Below, in pieces: positions 32,830-45,763 of a DNA stretch of 64,000 bases (the first letter of the stretch is position 1; each line of letters begins with the position of its first letter). A program made the translations under genes and the position numbers. The notes under the pieces are model-generated. The model was not told where the DNA came from. It saw only the letters and a list, made by a program, of their open reading frames with translations, and did not search any database. Source of the DNA: Odobenus rosmarus divergens (taxonomy: Eukaryota; Chordata; Mammalia; Carnivora; Odobenidae); contig NW_004452168.1 in the NCBI RefSeq assembly GCF_000321225.1, positions 62,958 through 126,957 on the forward strand, in the 5' to 3' direction.

Positions 32830-34727
32830 AGAAAGTATTTTGAACTAATGAAAATGAAAACACAACATATCAAAATCTATGAGATTCCCCTAAAGTAGAG
32901 CTTAGAGATATATTTATAACAGTAAAATCATTGTTAGATAGCAAGAATTCTCTCAACTCAATAAATTCAGTTTTCATGTTTAAGAAACTCAAGTTAAGCA
33001 GAAGAAAGAAACTGGGAGAGATTAGAGAAAAAAAATCAATGAACAGAAAATGGAAAAATAATAAAGAAAATCAATAAAACCAAAAACTTTTTACTTGAAA
33101 AGATAGGTAAACTGATCAGTGTCTAGCTGGAATGAACCAGAAATCAATATAGAAAGTACAAATTGCCAATATCTGTAATACAGAATACAGATGTGAAAGA
33201 GTAATGAAGAAATATTATAAAATGGTATGCCAAAACTCTGACAAATTAGAGGAGATGGACAAATTCCTTGAGGCAAAAATCTATCAAGAATCACTAAAAA
33301 AATAGTAATAATAACTTAAATAGCCCTATTTCTTTTAATGAAGTAGAATTGTAGTTAAATTCTCCCATTAATGGAAACTTCAGGCCCAGAAAACTTTACT
33401 GGTGAATTTTATGAAAATTCTTGCTTATGAGTAAGAAATAACACTATCTTACACAAACTTTTTTTTTTTCAGAAAAAGTAAGAGGAAAGAATATTTTTCA
33501 ACTCATTTTTGAAGCTATCTTTACACTAATACCAAACGAGACCAAAAAAAATTACAAAAAAGTCAATCGGTAGATCAATATCCCTCATGAACATAGATGC
33601 AAAAATAATTTTTGAAAATCAAATAAAGTCTAACAATTTTTAAAAATGATATTATATCATGATTCAGTAAAGTTTATTTCAGGAATGCAAGTTTGATTTA
33701 GTATTCAAAAATTAATGTAATTTACCATATTTAAAAAATCTAAACAACAAAATTCATATAATTATCTCACAGGATGTAGGAAAACTCACTGGCTGAAATC
33801 CAACATTATTTTTTGATAAGCACTGTCAAACACTAAGAATAGAAAAGCACAATTTTACGTGGTAGAAACATAAAAAAATCTATATTTAATAACAACTTAA
33901 TGGTGAAACACTGAATAATTTTCTTATAAGATCAGAATGAAAGGATGTCCACGGGCACTGTTCTCTCCAACATTGTACTGAGGGATCTAGGCAGCATCAT
34001 AAGTTAAAAAAATGAAAAATAATAGATATCCAATGACAGTAAAGAAATGTAGAAATCTAACGGAATCTACAAAAAAAGCTACTAAAACTAATGAGTTCAG
34101 CTAGTTTCTGAGCTATCAGATGGATGTACAAGCATCATCTATGTATTCATATTCTTTGAATAAAGAATTAGAAATTGAAATTAAGAAAGCAATGCTATTT
34201 ATTAGCATTAAAATTATAAGATACAGAAAAACCTGACAAAATATGTACCAAACTGTTACTCTGAAAATTACACTATTACTGATAGAAATTAAAGAAGGTC
34301 TAGATAAATGGAGAGATACATCTTATTCATAACTCAGAAGATATAAAATGTTATGGTGTCAAAGCCTTTCAAATTGTTGTAGAGATACAATGAAATCTTA
34401 AAATCCAGCAGGCTTTCTGTACATAGTGACAACAGATTCTAAAATTCATATAAAAACATAAAGATCCTAACTTGCTAAAGTAACTTTTAAAAAGAACAAA
34501 ATTTGAAATTTAGCATTAATTTGAGTAGTAGTATCAAAAAAGACACACATATCAGTTGAATGGAAATAGCATCAAGAAAAAGATTCACACATTTTTGGAC
34601 ATCTAATTTTCGGACAGATATACTAAGGTAATTCAGGGGAGAAAGGATAGTCTTTAACAAATGGTGCTGGAGCAATTATATATCCATATGTAAGAAAAAA
34701 TTCTATCTGTGAATAGTACCATATACA

Positions 34728-34753
34728 AACACACACACACACACACACACACA
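34728..34753. repeat. (CA)n microsatellite
   Basis: About 12 CA units. It lies at the A/CA-rich place in L1 ORF2 where such runs often grow. Confidence 0.95.
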
Positions 34754-34759
34754 ATGGAC

Positions 34760-35617
34760 AATAGACCTAGTTGTTCATAGATTTAATTGAAGGCCATCTC
34801 AAAGCAACATGGAGACACCCATAAAGTTTTCCTCCCAAAAGGATCCCTGAATTTAAGAAACACCTTAAAAAGCCAATTGAGACTTGCTATAGTTAGAGAG
34901 GATTACACATTTCCTATAACTTTGGAATGAATTAGTGACTCAGAATTAATTATAATTTGGTTGTCATATTATGTTTCAAATTCTATCAGAAGGTGGAGTA
35001 ATCCAAGAGAGGAAAGACAGTCTCTTGTTTGAAGAGCTTTTTGGAAATTATTACCTCATTAGGAAACTTGGTAAGAGAAGAAAATGTTGGAATATTTCAT
35101 GAGAAGATCATCTGTTTTAAGTTCTATCCTGATGATTGATTGACAAAGTTTGAGCCATGTAAAAATTATATGTTAATTTATTCTCCTTTATGTTTCTCCC
35201 CCCAAAAAGTTTCAAAAAAGGTACTTAACATCACATATTTCTTCTCTAATATAATAGAGTGTGAATTATTCACATATATGGGCTTCTCAAATAACTACTT
35301 CTATCAACTTGGAATGGACTAGTAAGATAAAGGCAAAATTTAGGCCACTAGAATCTAAGTTATTTTTAATTATAAATCTTTAGAAGTATAAATATAGATG
35401 AAAAACAATAATGTGATGACATTAAGAATCTTATTAAAATAGATTTTAATATATAATAATAAATATCTATATTATATATATGTAATTGGCTTTAGCAGCT
35501 AAAATATTTAATTCAGTCTCTTGTATTTGGTAATAATGTAACTCAGATGTAGCCCATTTCCCACAGTTATATAAACAATAATATAATTTTGGTAACTTGA
35601 AGTTGGTTGGGGGGAAA
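34760..35617. other. Anonymous AT-rich DNA
   Basis: Nothing recognisable between the L1 relic and the next SINE. Confidence 0.45.
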
Positions 35618-35764
35618 TTAAAAGAGGCAGAGGGAGAGAATCTTAAGCAGGCTCCACAGTGAGCTTGGAGCCCATCACTGGGTTCGATCTCACGACCCTG
35701 AGATCACAACCTGAGCCAAAACCAAGAATCAGCTGCTTAAATGACTGAGCCATCCAGGTGCCCC
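35618..35764 (-). mobile_element. CAN-SINE lacking its A-rich tail
   Basis: GAGGCAGAGGGAGAGAATC, then 'GCAGGCTCCACAGTGAGC' and reversed head ATGACTGAGCCATCCAGGTGCCCC. The T-rich end expected on the left is absent and no target-site duplication is visible, so it is either truncated or old. Confidence 0.85.
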
Positions 35765-38700
35765 TTGACTTCATAATTTAATAAAATTGTTGCTTATGCC
35801 ATATGTGGAATAGTTTGGCAAAAATGAATGTAGTTTATTTATATCGTTAGTTCAATCCCTTATGTATTCTAAGTTAGAGGGCCTCTTCTGAGAAATGATA
35901 CTGTTGGTTTCACACATTCTCTAGAGCTTTATTTGTTTCTCATGAAAACACACCTGAAATCTGGTGGCTTCAGCAGCCAAAAGAAATTTAGAGGAACCTA
36001 AAATCATGGCAGTTAAAGGAGTTTAGAATCATGGTATGCAGCTTTATATCACATTTTCTGGTATGTGTTTGTAGAGGGAAAGTGTTACTGGAGGAATTCA
36101 GTGTACAAAGATCTACATGTTTTTCAAAAATGTGATCAATTTTATTCCTTTTGTGCCACCCCATCTGGACACAACTTCTAGGATCCAGGTTCACATTTCC
36201 TTGTTGTACCAGAGTTACATGATCTAGTCATATAAAGGCTAATGGATCATGCTATATAACTTAGCTTCTATTGCATTTTATTCTTTGCTGAACCACAGGT
36301 ATATTTAAGGTGTCAATACAGCTATCCTTTCCATGGCCAGACAAATCATCATTTGGTTGGGGATGTTAATAGCAATAACTTAATCACAACTATTTTTTGT
36401 TATGTTAAGGTATACTGCTACCTCTGTAATCTGGACAAAAATATACAGCTGTATTCCATATTCTAAAATTTTATTAAAATTTATGAAAGATAACTATGTT
36501 AAAAAGTCTTGCCCCAGTCTCAGTGATGGGTTTAGGTATTCGTCTTTGCCTCTAAAGATAAATCCAGGTAGAATAACTTAGGTGAAAGCAAGGTGCAAAT
36601 TGAATTCTTTTCCCCCTCCCACCTTCCCTCCATCCTCTCTACTCTTTCTCTGTCTCTTCTTTTTTTCTTTTTATAAACAATAATTAGAAGGTTTCCATTT
36701 TATTTTTATTTCTTTAACCCTGTACTTTAACAATCAAGCCTAAAATTCTTTGTGTTTTTGGCTGTTTCAAGCTGATACGGTTTAGCATTCATTTCTTCAA
36801 CTACAATTAATAACTATTATTTTGGGAGAAGACTTGGTTCACAATTTCCAAATGATATGTTTTTCCATAATAAATTAAATTGGTCCATGATATCATAAAC
36901 AATGCTTGGTGTTTACAAAAATAAACATAGGTAGGCATCACCAAGGTATAAGGTAATCCTGGAAAATGGCACTGGTCTCGTCCACAGCTACATCACTAGC
37001 TTGCTGATTGGATGAAGTATCAAGTTCTACAAAACAAATTACTTGTTTTGTTTTTTCAGTTTACCTGCATTGGTCTACTTATTGATGAAATATTTAGAGA
37101 AATCACATTTGAAAGGTGCATGCTTCCCAAAAAGACCTTGTACCTAGTAACAGAACGCTGGAGTTGTTCCTGCATTTTTTTAGTTGCAACAATACCAAAG
37201 TGATTTTAAAGCAGTAGAGTTTTGAATTAGGAAATAAACTTCTGAATTTTTTCCCTGAAAATATTAAATTGTCTGCTTCCACCAAAATTCATATCTAGTA
37301 GAGTTTGGCTCAGGATTTTGCCTTTATCGATCTGAATTTTTGTCTATATTTTTGTTAGGTAATTGTGGGTCTTCTCTTTCTCTACCTACAGCTTCCTCTG
37401 CAGCCCATGTGGTCAGAGGTATATTGGGTTTCAGAAGCATCAGGCCATCAACAGAGTGTTGCCAGCTAAGCACCAGTGAATGGGTGTGCACAGGAGGACT
37501 ATAGTCCCACCATTTGCATTTCCTTTCACCATATTCGCTCTTGGATCACCTCATGGAGGAGCTACTATCTCCTTCTTTCTCCTTCTTGAAACATTTTCAT
37601 GCACCACACCCCAGACCATGTGCCTTGGTGCCTTCAGGTCTAGCCTAGTCATAAAAGTGGTCACTGAAAGAGCATGAAGTCAATGAGTGGAACATTTCCC
37701 TTTACCCAATATATGTCTTTTCTGCTTGAATAGCCCACTCCTTGCCCTGGAACTAAGAGAAATAACGAGCCTCCTCTGCTCTTTTCTTCTTTAAGGAGAA
37801 GCCAGGAAATAGGACTCCCAAGTTGTGGCTTGATCTTCCCTTTGCCTTTCTTATTTTAATCCCCTGGCCAAATCTCTCTAGGTTGTTTGGACTTCCTAAT
37901 TGTTCCAATTTATACATTTGTCCCAGAAAAAATGCCACTGAGCTTCAGTATCATATGCACCATTAAAATAATAATGTCGTAAGTAATAAACATGCTGTCA
38001 GTTTTTAAAACCTCAGTATTAAATAAAATATAAATCATGCTTACTTCAAAAAAATGTGGTCAATGCAAGCCACTATATTTTTGGTAAAGACACAGAAACT
38101 ACAGGGTAAACGCAAACCCTAAGGGTGAAAGAAAACTGCATTTCATTTCAAATACTATAATATATTTTCTATCAATATGAAAGGTTTTTTCTGACACTTA
38201 AAGTCAGTTAAGCATTGACATTTTAGAAATGAACATCAATAATGTATATAATTTATAATACAATTTGGGTATGTATATGTACACTGAGATAAAATATATT
38301 CATAATGATGATCAAATTGGCATATATTAGTTTTATCTGCATTAAAAATACTAGGAATCAAAAGCTTAAAAGCTGTGTTGTCAACAGTTACCCTCATAAT
38401 CCTCTGGTAGAAAATCATTATTCTTACCATGTTATACAGGTGAAGAAACTTACAGATTTAATGCCTCAGCTAATGATATACAGAAAGACAGTTACAGCAA
38501 GGGTCAACAATCAGAATTTATTTTGGGATGTCACTTTCAAACTGCTGTTTCACATTGACCTCTGAAAGAAAATCAATTACATAGAGCTTACTGGCTTAGA
38601 GAATGTCAATGCAATGCAGTTTAATTCATCATTAAACCCGTACTATTTTACCAGTCTGTTGTTTACTGTGAATAGTAATGTTGAATAAAAACCACATCTG

Positions 38701-39355
38701 GAGAATAAGGAAAGGTTTATTTATTGGGACGTCTACTAGACATTAGTCACATTCCTACTAAAGTGCTTTCCTATCACACTGAAGACATTTTTTAAAGGTT
38801 TAAATTCACTGAATGATACTGAAGCAGAAAGTAGAAGAGATCATCATTCTATCATACCAGATGTGGAGTGCCATTTCTATAATTTCTGGAATTGCATTAA
38901 AGTATGTGGGGAAATGAGTTTTCTCAATAAAAAAAAAATGGATTTAAAGGATAGCTGGAGTGACAGAAAGAGGTAACTCATTTTCCCAATTCCAGACAAT
39001 TTACTGTCTGAAGAAAGAAACATATATCTATTTAGGGGTGGGGTGGGAAGCATTGTTATCTTCTGGAACTGCATACAGAGAAGAAGAGGGATCCATTCAA
39101 GGAATCTTCTTATAAAGAAGAAAATATGACAACAAATACAATGCATTCAACTGGAAGTATTGGCTGAAGACATACAAATTATTCTCAAATGAATACTTCT
39201 TGAATTCAGTATCAGTGAAGTAGAAAGCTTAATGCTAACTTGTAATTTACTGAAATAATTTTAATGTGAAATAACACATCTAAAAGAATGGATAAAAATT
39301 TCTGTACATAGTTCTAAGATAAAATTCTTAATCAGGTATTTTGTAAGAGCTGGAT
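35765..39355. other. Anonymous DNA, 3.6 kb
   Basis: No supported gene. A MIR3-like fragment is possible at 38,375-38,560 ('TGTTATACAGGTGAAGAAACTTACAGATTTAATGCCTCAGC'). Reading frames at 37,012-37,203, 37,480-37,677 and 38,877-39,146 (minus) have no domain or splice context that I can support. Confidence 0.4.
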
Positions 39356-39367
39356 TGAAATCTTTTC

Positions 39368-39568
39368 TTTCTTTTTATAAAAGATCTTTTTTATTTATTT
39401 GAGACAGTGTGTGAGAGAGAGAGACAGAGCATGAGGGGGGGAGGGTCAGAGGGAGAAGCAGGCTTCCCGCTGAGCAGGGAGCCCGATGCGGGGCTCAATC
39501 CCAGGACCCTGGGATCACGACCTGAGCGGAAGGCAGATGCCTAACCGACTGAGCCACCCAGACGCCCC
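39368..39568 (-). mobile_element. CAN-SINE, target-site duplication clear
   Basis: Reverse SINE with GAGACAGTGTGTGAGAGAGAGAG and reversed head AACCGACTGAGCCACCCAGACGCCCC. Perfect 12-bp repeat TGAAATCTTTTC (39,356-39,367 and 39,569-39,580). Part of a minus-strand 95-aa frame is the usual SINE translation (GVWVAQSVRHLPSAQV), not a gene. Confidence 0.94.
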
Positions 39569-39580
39569 TGAAATCTTTTC

Positions 39581-42577
39581 CTATTTTAATCTGATAAAAG
39601 TAGTTGTGCAAATAAAATATCCTATGGATTAAAACTAGGTGATATATGTTAGAAATAATATATGAGGGAGGAAGTGGAAGAGGAGTCCTCTGTATAAGAT
39701 CATACATGTTATAGACTGCACAACTCCAGCCGGCACCATCTCTATATGCTGTAATATGAAATGTAGCCCTGGAATTGTTCATGTGATGAGCTTGGAAAGA
39801 AAGGTTACTATATTTTCCCTAGTTTATTATAAAATTGTCCTTTTAGAGGTAAGAGCTCTAGTGTTCAACTACTCTTAATTCAATACTACAGAACCTTTTG
39901 TCCCTCTTTGTGTGCTTTGTTTTAGCCACTTGCTTTAGATCTACCTTCCAGTACCTTTGGAATCTCTCCTCTGTTCTAAAGTTTGCTTAAGTTCTCCACT
40001 GAATTTTTTTTTCAAAAATTACATTAAAATTTTCTAGATGTTCTATTTATATCTTTTAAAAATTTTGCCCCTTAACATTTTTCCTTTGCTTTAATTATGA
40101 TTGGGTTAACTGTTTATATATTTTATGCAAATATTGTTGTAGACTTTCCGAGATTGTTTTATCATCATAAATTGTTTTGTTGTTAATGGTTCAATTTTGT
40201 TAATTCTGGTGTACCCCCTCATGGATGATTACTATCTGTGTCTTTTATAATTTTAGGTAATGCAGGCATCCTCAACAGATTCAGGTGTGTTTGTTTTATT
40301 ATTTTTTGCTCTTGGAATCCCTGGGTTCCCTCTAGAGCAGAGAGTGCTGCTGGGGACTTTTATCATGGGGGGAGGGAACTACAGTGACTTTACTGTTAAT
40401 AGACCAGCTTTTGCCTTATTTTCTTCCTCCCTGACTTCCTACGACATACAGACACTATGAGCTTGGCTTCCTCAATTGTACATGGAAAAAAATGGGGGAT
40501 TACATTTTTCACAGAGGACATTTCTCCCACCTCCAGCATTAAGGCCCAGGACAAACTTCTGAAGATTTCCTAGGTCGATATGCAGGTTTTCTCTAGTGTC
40601 ATTCTCATGAGTCTTGGATTATGTTTGGTAGCACTGATTTTGGTTCTAGTTTCTGATCTCATTTAGGCCCAAGGTCATACCTCTTCCTCTCTTACAGGTA
40701 TTTTATTAAACCCCATGTCTAGCAATTAGATCGTACAGCTTTTCTATCCTCTCTTCTAGTGAATTCTTGGGTTTTCTTCTCCTGCTCTGCATTTCCATAC
40801 ATTTTTTCTAGCATTTTCTAGGATTTATATTTAGCTTGGTAGTATATAATAAAATAAGGTTGGGTATATATCTGCATATGCTAGGTTCAACATGTTTCCA
40901 ATATGTAAATAACTTCATAAGTGTCTTTTGTGTCTTTAGTATATCTCTCTAAGTCAGTGTGCATTACTTCCTCTCTGAATCACACATTCCTGTTCAGTCG
41001 TCTGCATTTTCCTTTCCCTCTGTCATGGTCACCTGATTATGAATTTACATATACACTGGTAATTCATACTGGATATTTGGTAGAACTAAAACACTGTTGT
41101 TGTAAAGGATATTAAAGATCATGTCTTTTAATTTCTTTGCATTGCTTGGAAGTAACGGAAAGTAAAGAAACTCGACAGAGAAAAGTCAATGCCATTCAGC
41201 ATGATACCCTGGCATAATCGCACTAAAACAGCTTCTGATTCTGCAAATAAAAAACTTGTGGATCATATATTCATAGAATTTGAGAAATTTTATATTGCTC
41301 TATTGAAGTTCCAGAATTACTGTGTTCTCCAAATACAGATCTTCATTAAATCGGACTAGAGATAGTAATATGAGGCATGAAAGTGCTTTAAGTTACTAGA
41401 ACAGGAACCTTGATTTCTGTACCCATTGTGGCTTTTATTAAACACTGTGAATGTTGGAAAATGGTTGTATTAATTTTTACTTTTCTGTTTCCTAAATGAT
41501 TCTTGTCATATTTACTTATAATTAACTATTTTTATTTAGGTTTTAAAATGTAAATATTATAAAGGTCTTTATAACTAAAGCTTAGTTTTATCATATGGAT
41601 ATTCACATCAAATCACATATCATATTATATTCATATTTCAAATATGTTTTTCAACTTACAAACGTTGTTCAAAGAGTAAATTTCTAGTTTCTATCCTAGG
41701 CCAATGAATTAGAAACTTTGAAAATGTCCACTACCCATTTTCTACACATTAATCTTTTTAGTACTAGTACCCCTCAGAATGAAGCACAGAAATTCTTAGC
41801 ATGTCATACATAGCTGGTTGATTACCTTTTGGCCCATGTTTGCTTATCATCTGCATCTCCCGAAATTCCAAGCTAATCCCATTTCCCCACGTCAGGGAAT
41901 TTTGTGCATTTTATGTATTCATAAAGATTCCATCTCATCTCAAACATTCTGCGATCAGTAGAAGTTGCTTTCTTTTCTTGGAAGTACTTACAGTTCCTCT
42001 GGCGAAGTTTGACTTATGCCTGAAACATCAATTCAGATATCACCTGGTTTATAAAATTTTATAGACACCTCTAGGTGGTGAGAAGAAGATGAAACATGTG
42101 TTGAGGCAGTAAGTTGTGTAAGAATCTCCATTTAATAATCGTGAAACAGTGTGAATGTGCATGGTCAACCTTGAATGTTAGTGATAAACGCTTTTTTTAA
42201 ATTATGTAAAGGATAGGGGGTGATGCTCTCTTGTGTCTGCATGCATCTCATCATATGAAGTCTGCTTGGTGTGACTTGACCACTGAAGTTTAGTAGCTCA
42301 TTCACAAGACCTGAGGAGTTACACACTTCTGTAGACTATTTCTTAATCCTTCATTTGGGAGTGTTGTGAGGCAAGGAATGTTTTACAAGTGAAGACAAGT
42401 AAATTTAAGTATAAAAAAGCCTTTTTTTGGCTACTTAAGAATAAAGCAAAACATAAAATTAAAAAACAAAACATGTATCTCCTACCTTAAGGCAACTTGC
42501 TCTTAGTTTCTCATTGCTATGGGGACCAGAACCTTATGATTTCTTTAAAGATCTTGAACCATGTAGTTTTCTTGCAC
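39581..42577. other. Anonymous DNA upstream of the THAP12 retrocopy
   Basis: 3 kb with no recognised repeat, RNA gene or coding exon. Small frames (for example 40,260-40,460 and 41,840-42,064) carry no domain. Confidence 0.4.
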
Positions 42578-42578
42578 A

Positions 42579-42591
42579 AAAATAAAATAAA
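42579..42591 (+). repeat. Candidate 5' target-site duplication of the retrocopy
   Basis: AAAATAAAATAAA here and again at 46,101-46,113 just inside or after the poly(A) tail. It fits the A-rich target used by L1 machinery, but low complexity makes the exact edges uncertain. Confidence 0.6.
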
Positions 42592-42702
42592 GAGAGCCGA
42601 GCTGGCCAGCCGGCCTGGCTCCCCTCCTCGGCCCCAACGGCGGGCGGGCTGCCCTGAGGAGGTGGGGAGGAGAGGGCTGGGCCGGCGGGCGGGTGGGCGA
42701 AG
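42592..42702 (+). promoter_or_regulatory. CpG-dense 5' leader of the THAP12 retrocopy
   Basis: GC-rich leader carried over from the parent mRNA 5' UTR. With the first 100 bases of the coding remnant (to about 42,800) it holds about 17 CpGs in about 210 bases, against almost none in the surrounding DNA. It ends at the former start codon. It is a transplanted piece of a CpG island; whether it has promoter activity or is unmethylated cannot be told from sequence. Confidence 0.7.
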
Positions 42703-42913
42703 GTGCCAAACTTCTGCGCTGCCAGCAACTGCAGGAGGAAGAGCAGGCCGTCGGACGTGGCCTTTTTCAGGTTCCCGCGAGATCCGGCCAGATTGCCAGA
42801 AGTGGGTGGAGAATTGTAGGAGAGCGGGCTTAGAAGATAAAACACCTGATCAACTAAATAAACATTATCGATTATGTGCCAAACACTTTGAGACCTCTAT
42901 GATCTGTAGAACT

Positions 42914-43008
42914 ATACATTTTGCAGAGGCATCAGAAAACTAAAGAGTGATTGGGTTATTTTATTTCTCAAAATTAATTGAAGCAGACACTTGTGAAGTC
43001 ATTGGGAG
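42914..43008 (+). other. 95-bp extra segment inside the THAP12 retrocopy
   Basis: Lies between the codons for ...MICRT and S/PYRTVLRD of the parent protein, where a THAP-gene exon boundary is plausible. It has no poly(A) tail or target-site duplication, so it is not a later retroposon. It carries in-frame stops (EASEN then TAA at 42,941-42,943). It ends ...GGGAG just before AGTCC, compatible with use of an upstream splice acceptor. Most likely a cassette exon or extended exon of the source transcript; a later unrelated insertion is possible. Confidence 0.7.
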
Positions 43009-45763
43009 AGTCCTTATAGGACAGTTCTTCGAGATAATGCAATACCAACAATATTTGATCTTACCAGTCATTTGAACAATCCACATAGTAGACACAGAAA
43101 ACGAATAAAAGAATTGAGTGAAGATGAAATCAGGACACTGAAACAGAAAAAACTTGATGAAACTTCTGAACAGGAACCAAAACATAAAGAAATAAACAAC
43201 AGCAACGCTCAGAATCCCAGTGCAGGAGAAGGGGGTGGAGAACAGGATGAAGACATTTTACCTTTAACCCTTGAAGAGAAAGAAAACAAAGAATACTTAA
43301 AATCTTTATTTGAAATTTTGATTCTTATGTGAAAACAAAACACCTCTGGGTGGGCATGAAACTGATAAAATCCTAGAGGGTCTCTCTACCCCGGATAACT
43401 TCCAAGCACTGCTGGAGTGCCAGATAAATTCGGGCGAAGAGGTTCTGAGAAAGCGCTTTGAGACAACAGCAGTTAACACATTGTTGTGCTCGAAAACACA
43501 GCTGAAACAGATGCTAGACATCTGTGAGAGCTGCACTCATTCGGGAGGGGACCCTCAGGGAAGTGAGAGACTCCCACTTCTTTTCCATCATCACTGATGA
43601 CGTAGTGGACATAGCGGGGGAAGAACACTTGCCTGTGTTGGTGAGGTTTGTTGAAGAATCTCCTAACCCGAGAGAGGAATTTGTGGGCTTCTTGCCTTAT
43701 GAAGCTGATGCAGAAACTTTGTCTGTAAAATTTCACACTACGATAACTGAGAAGTGGGGGTTAAACATGGAGTATTGTGGCCAGGCTTACATTGTGTCCA
43801 GTGGATTTTCTTCCAAAATGAAAGTCACTGCTTCTAGACTTTTAGAGAAATATCCCCAAGCTGTCTACACACTTTGCTCTTCCCGTGCCTTAAATATGTG
43901 GTTGGCAAAATCAGTGCCTGTTGTGGGGTTATCTATTGCATTAGAAACAATTGAGGAAGTTTGTTCTTTCTTCCATTGATCTCCACATTTGCTTTTGGAG
44001 CTTGACAATGTAATTTCTGTCCTCTTTCAGAACAATGAGGAAAAGGGTAAAGAACTGAAGGAAATCTGCCATTCTCAGTGGACAGGCAGGCACGATGCTT
44101 TTGAAATTTTAGTAGACCTCCTACAAGTACTTGTTTTATGTTTAGATGGTATAAATAGTGACACAAATATTAGATGGAATAACTATATAGCTGGTCAAGC
44201 TTTTGTACTCTGTAGTGCAGTAACAGATTTTGATTTCATCGTTACCATTGTTGTTCTTAAAAATGTTCCATCTTTTACAAGAGCCTTTGGGAAAAACCTT
44301 CAAGGGCAAACCTCTGATGTCTTCTTTGCAGCCAGTAGCTTGACTGCAGTGCTGCATTCACTAAATGAAGTGATGGAAAATATTGAAGTTTATCATGAAT
44401 TTTGGTTCAAAGAAGCCACAAATTTGGCAACTAAGCTTGATATTCAGATGAAACTCCCTGGGAAATTCCGCAGAGCCCAGCAAGGTAACCTGGAATCTCA
44501 GCTCATTTCTGAGAGTTACTATAAAGAAACTCTAAGTGTTCCAACAGTGGAACACATTATTCAGGACCTGAAAGTTATATTCTCAGAACAGCGCCTCAAA
44601 GCTCTTAAATGCTTATCTCTTGTACCCTCTGTGATGGGACAGTTCAAATTTAATACATTGGAGGAGCACCATGCTGACATGTACAGAAGTGACTTGCCCA
44701 ATCCTGACACACTCTCAGCTGAGCTGCATTACTGGAGAATCAAGTGGAAACACAGAGGGAAAGATATAGAGCTTCCATCCACCATTTATGAAGCCCTGCA
44801 TCTACCAGACATCAAGATTTTCCTAATGTTTATGCACTGCTGAAAGTCCTATGTATTCTTCCTATGATGAAGGTTGAGAATGAATGCAATGAAAATGGGC
44901 AAACGCGTCTCAAAGCATACCTGAGGAACACTCTGATAGACCAAAGGTCAAGTAACTTGGCTTTGCTTAACATAAATTTTGATATAAAACATGATCTGGA
45001 TTTAATGGTGGACACATACATCAAATTCTATGCAACTAAGTCAGAGCTTCCTACAGATAACTCAGAAACCATTGAAAATACCTAAAAGACTTAAAGTAGG
45101 CTTTCTCTTATGTTTGATATTTGGAAAAATCTGTAAGAAATTTGAAAACATCTTACAGAAAAGCTGTCAGGTGTATGTAGGCCACTTAATCACTGAATAT
45201 CTTGACCTGTCAACTTCTCATTGAGTACATTAGCCATTGATAATCTGCCTGTTTAAATGGCCCCTATTTAAACTTTCCTGCTTTGGAGACATACCTGTTC
45301 CAGAAGATAGCATTGAAAGTGCCACACATTACACTTCTGTGGGATCTCTGCTAATGGCACTTGGGAATTGTTTTAGTTAAGTCATTTTAGATAAAACATT
45401 TATTGTCACTGGATCCAATTGTCTGGTACTGAGTTACCAGTTCTTAGAAGATAAAGATTTTGAAGAGGTATGGGAGGAAGGAGTACATTTTATAAAATGT
45501 TACAATGAAGCTCAGAGTGACCTTTGAATAGTAGGAGTGTTAGTATGTTTAAAAATCTGTAATGGGCAGTAAAGGGAGTTAATAGACAGAGAGAGAGAGA
45601 GAGAGACAAACAGGTGAGCTTGCCAGGCAAGGATTGCAGTAGAGATTTTGTCTTTATCAAATAAACTTAAAGGAACAAGTTACAGTTAAAGTTTGAATGG
45701 GAGAGCCTGCCATTGTTGTTCCACATTGGATTGTTGCTGTTTACATTCCTTTGTTGAGCCTAC

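Larger units (their letters stand above)
31925..34755 (+). mobile_element. Old L1 (L1M-type) ORF2, about 2.7 kb, decayed, interrupted by a SINE
   Basis: Collinear relic of L1 ORF2. Endonuclease part: 'CATATCAATATTCACATTAAATT', 'AGAGCTTCCAATACATGAAACAAAACC', 'AATTGATGGAGGAAATAGAAAATC'. Linker: 'GAAACTGGGAGAGATTAG'. RT part: 'ATCAATATCCCTCATGAACATAGATGCAAAAATA', 'GGATGTCC...TCCAACATTGTACTGAGGGATCTAGGCAG', 'ATAAATGGAGAGATACATC'. C-terminal part: 'TCTTTAACAAATGGTGCTGGAGCAATTATATATCC'. Frames are full of stops. The SINE at 32,665-32,829 splits it. A (CA)n run ends it near 34,753. Confidence 0.85.

Noticed and set aside
42534..42845. 103-aa minus-strand frame in the GC-rich leader
   Set aside because: Antisense of the THAP12 leader; stop codons are scarce only because the DNA is GC-rich.
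43989..44843. 284-aa open frame as a possible functional THAP12-derived gene
   Set aside because: It is the largest intact stretch of the retrocopy but begins after a nonsense codon, lacks the THAP finger and ends at a frameshift. No evidence of a new promoter or start.
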